Positions 63,935 to 64,000 of a stretch of 64,000 bases of DNA are shown piece after piece. Each line of letters opens with the position of its first letter. Positions within the stretch are counted from its first letter, which is position 1. The position numbers were made by a program, and so were the translations under genes. Origin of the DNA: Clostridia bacterium (GTDB taxonomy: Bacteria > Bacillota > Clostridia > Acetivibrionales > STF1-152). The notes under the pieces were generated by a model. That model ran no database searches. It saw only the letters and a program-made list of their open reading frames with translations, and was not told the origin of the DNA. The stretch is from positions 50,346 through 114,345 of the forward strand of contig JANQLN010000060.1 in assembly GCA_028280575.1 (NCBI GenBank), read 5' to 3'.

Positions 63935-63992
63935 GGAGCATACTAAATTTAGTAGTATGAATAATAAGCATATACAACATTTAGTACGCTCC
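63935..63992 (+). terminator. Long hairpin after tetR
   Basis: GGAGCATACTAAAT (63935-63948) pairs with ATTTAGTACGCTCC (63979-63992) with one mismatch. No T run is visible before the window ends. The preceding GAGCAATTTGCTTA and the stem resemble the terminator at 36757. Confidence 0.6.
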
Positions 63993-64000
63993 TTGCTTGA

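Overview
The window comes from a low-GC, motile, anaerobic Firmicute of the class Clostridia. Four things support this: the order tilS-hpt-ftsH; an S-box (SAM-I) riboswitch before metK; a walRK-yycHI/yycJ/rlmH cluster; and a complete rnfCDGEAB operon for a membrane ferredoxin:NAD+ oxidoreductase. Flagellin-flaG-fliD-fliS genes with sigma-28 promoters are also present. I cannot name the species from this sequence; a cellulolytic cluster III-type clostridium is only a guess.

Layout. (1) 1-5346: end of tilS, then hpt, ftsH and riboswitch-controlled metK. (2) 5671-11257: the WalR/WalK cell-wall two-component system. A secreted protein gene lies between walK and yycH, behind a textbook WalR box, followed by yycH and yycI. 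(3) 11258-12030: mobile-element debris, namely a 217-bp foldback element whose terminal repeat contains the yycI stop codon, a recombinase tail and a zinc-ribbon remnant. (4) 12031-28135: a minus-strand glycan/amino-sugar catabolic island. It holds two UPF0309 SIS proteins, a BadF-type sugar kinase, a DUF4838 protein, two DapA/NanA-superfamily lyases, a GH38 alpha-mannosidase, a LarA-like racemase, a GntR/FCD regulator, a broken gene and an LplABC-type ABC importer. The regulator gene and the distal lyase gene have near-identical promoter/operator modules. (5) 28648-31347: murA, yycJ and rlmH, the continuation of the wal locus, so the island interrupts it. (6) 31584-36678: a two-component system and a two-permease ABC-2 exporter.

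(7) 37057-44917: a complete Wadjet defence system in the order jetD-jetA-jetB-jetC, which looks like type II. (8) 45114-49339: late flagellar genes. (9) 49476-51650: a 93-residue protein made almost entirely of an x-x-Met tripeptide repeat rich in His and Gln, facing a YcaO-family enzyme gene across a shared bidirectional terminator. (10) 51797-56812: a FlgN-like chaperone, rho with a long basic/acidic insertion, rpmE, DUF1385 and prmC. (11) 57240-62329: the Rnf operon, followed by the tail of a sialidase-like gene. (12) 62561-63902: a flavin split-barrel protein and a divergent TetR regulator with a clear palindromic operator between them.

From non-coding sequence I find most striking: a family of at least four (perhaps five) related leader elements, all in + orientation upstream of + strand genes (metK, jetD, rnfC, tetR, possibly rho); the paired GntR operators; the WalR box; a folded murA leader; and a near-perfect 31-bp palindrome after metK. 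The best candidates for something undescribed are the x-x-Met repeat protein with its YcaO neighbour and the leader-element family.
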